The notes beneath the pieces are model-generated. The model was not told where the DNA came from and ran no database searches. It was given only the letters and a program-made list of their open reading frames with translations. From positions 1 to 5,463 of the forward strand of contig PWVN01000259.1 in assembly GCA_003561835.1 (NCBI GenBank): a stretch of DNA of 5,463 bases, given 5' to 3'. Source of the stretch: Syntrophomonadaceae bacterium. Its GTDB lineage: Bacteria; Bacillota; Dethiobacteria; PWVN01. Positions 4,384 to 5,463 of the stretch are shown one piece after another. Position 1 is the stretch's first letter, and each line of letters starts with the position of its first letter. Position numbers and translations under genes: made by a program.

Positions 4384-5463
4384 TCAAGGGGCTTCGCGCT
4401 CCAGCCGGTTTTGCCGGGCCTTTTCTCTGTAGCGGTTGTGTTCGGCGAGGGTCGTGCTGAAATAGTGTTCGCCGGTGCCGTCTTCCTTGTAGACGAAGTA
4501 GCGGTAGTCCACGTCGGCGGGATACAGGGCCGCTTCCAGGGCCTTTTTCCCCGGCGAGGCGATGGGCCCGGGCGGCAGGTCGGGGTGCAGGTAGGTGTTG
4601 TAGGGGGATTCCACCCGCAGGTCTTGGTAGGTGAGGCGGATTTTGGTCTCGCCCAGGGCGTACATGACCGTGGCGCACGACTGCAGCAGGGGCATGGTTT
4701 CCGCCTGGAGCCGGTTGTGGAACACGGCGGCGATGAGGGGGCGCTCCTCCGCCACCCGCGCCTCCTTTTCCACCAGGGCAGCCAGGGTCACCGCTTCGTG
4801 CACGCTCAGCCCCAGCTCTGCGGCGCGCGACCGGCACTCCTCTCCGAACACCTCGCCGAAGCGCTCCAGCATCCGCTCCACCAGCTCTTCCTCCGTGATG
4901 TCGTCCGCCACCTCGTAGGTGTCGGGGAAAAGGTAGCCCTCCAGGTCGCAGTAGAGCCCTGCAGGCGCCTCCTCCAGCGGATCGAAGGAATTGTGCTCCC
5001 GGTAGGTGCACGCCAGCTGAAGGAAGGCCTCTTTTTCCGCCGCTCCTGCCTGCGCCAGTCTTTCGGCGATCTGCTCGGCGGTGAAGCCCTCCGGTATGGT
5101 GAAGCGCAGCCCCTCCTGCAGCAGCAGGCCCTCCTGCAGGGCGCCCAGGATCTGGTCGGCGTCCATGGAGGTGTCGAACGCGTAGTGCCCGGCCTGCATC
5201 CCCTCGGTATAGCCCATGTAGCGGGCGTAGAGGTAAAAGACCCGGGCGTCCCGGATGACCCCCTCCTCTTCCAGCCGGGCCGCCACCTGGCGCGGGCTGG
5301 AGCCGACGGGGATCTCCACTTCCACCTGGCGGACCTCTTCACCGGGCTCGGCACTGACGGGGGAAAGCAGCACCTGGGCCTGCCAGTACAGCACCCCCAG
5401 GGCGCCTGCGACCGCCAGCAGGCCCAGCAGCGCGTAAAAATACCAGCGCCTTATGAAGCGCAC
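4384..5463 (-). CDS. mltG: endolytic murein transglycosylase MltG (YceG-like), N-terminus at window edge
   Basis: MltG is a membrane-anchored enzyme that cuts glycan strands of nascent peptidoglycan internally and helps set strand length. The 359 residues seen begin at a GTG exactly on the window edge, so the real start may be further upstream. A basic N-terminus (RFIRRW) and one membrane helix (about 8-30) place the rest outside the cytoplasm. A LysM-like region follows (about 47-115), then the catalytic YceG domain. EGYLFPDTY is at 175-183. LAALVEKEARVAEER (228-241) contains Glu232, aligned with the catalytic Glu218 of E. coli MltG. HNRL at 249-252 and QSCATV at 261-266 are followed by SPYNTY (286-291), LPPGPIASPG (296-305) and EHN (341-343). 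The usual MPLQSxAT segment reads MPLLQSCAT, one Leu longer. The gene is alone on its strand at its 3' end; in many Bacillota it is followed by other genes, which are absent here. Confidence 0.95.
   Translation of the reverse strand: MRFIRRWYFYALLGLLAVAGALGVLYWQAQVLLSPVSAEPGEEVRQVEVEIPVGSSPRQVAARLEEEGVIRDARVFYLYARYMGYTEGMQAGHYAFDTSMDADQILGALQEGLLLQEGLRFTIPEGFTAEQIAERLAQAGAAEKEAFLQLACTYREHNSFDPLEEAPAGLYCDLEGYLFPDTYEVADDITEEELVERMLERFGEVFGEECRSRAAELGLSVHEAVTLAALVEKEARVAEERPLIAAVFHNRLQAETMPLLQSCATVMYALGETKIRLTYQDLRVESPYNTYLHPDLPPGPIASPGKKALEAALYPADVDYRYFVYKEDGTGEHYFSTTLAEHNRYREKARQNRLEREAP

Overview
The window reads as a stretch of chromosome from a fairly GC-rich member of the Bacillota, probably Clostridia. 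That is an inference from purine-rich Shine-Dalgarno sites (AGGAGG, GGAG), a GAF/HisKA_3 kinase paired with a NarL-type regulator, a PilZ protein with a YcgR-like front half, and a Firmicutes-style MltG. No rRNA, tRNA, CRISPR array, insertion sequence or phage gene was found. Species cannot be named from the sequence.

Layout, left to right. (1) 1-1765, + strand: a two-component pair, a sensor kinase cut by the left edge followed by its LuxR/NarL-family response regulator. (2) 1766-2194: about 430 bases without a convincing gene, ending in a hairpin (2195-2221) placed between convergent genes. (3) 2223-2825, - strand: a stand-alone PilZ-domain protein predicted to bind cyclic di-GMP. Its upstream region carries a strong ribosome-binding site that points to an out-of-frame 16-codon leader rather than to the annotated start. 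(4) 2868-3201: a divergent intergenic region with short hairpins and repeats. At its right end are an inverted repeat and a good extended -10 promoter reading rightward. (5) 3317-3859, + strand: a flavodoxin-family protein. (6) 3860-4383: about 520 bases without a convincing gene, holding a very GC-rich block with nested hairpins, a small repeat cluster, a textbook intrinsic terminator (4187-4218) and a dubious 16-codon ORF. (7) 4384-5463, - strand: the endolytic murein transglycosylase MltG, running to the right edge.

Only the kinase and regulator clearly work together: the kinase would sense through its GAF domain and phosphorylate the regulator, which then binds DNA. The PilZ protein, flavodoxin and MltG look like separate transcription units. 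The target of the two-component pair is not visible. I see no new multi-gene system. The most interesting points are the pilZ leader/start arrangement, the operator-like repeats upstream of the flavodoxin promoter, and the structured, terminator-ended block downstream of the flavodoxin gene.
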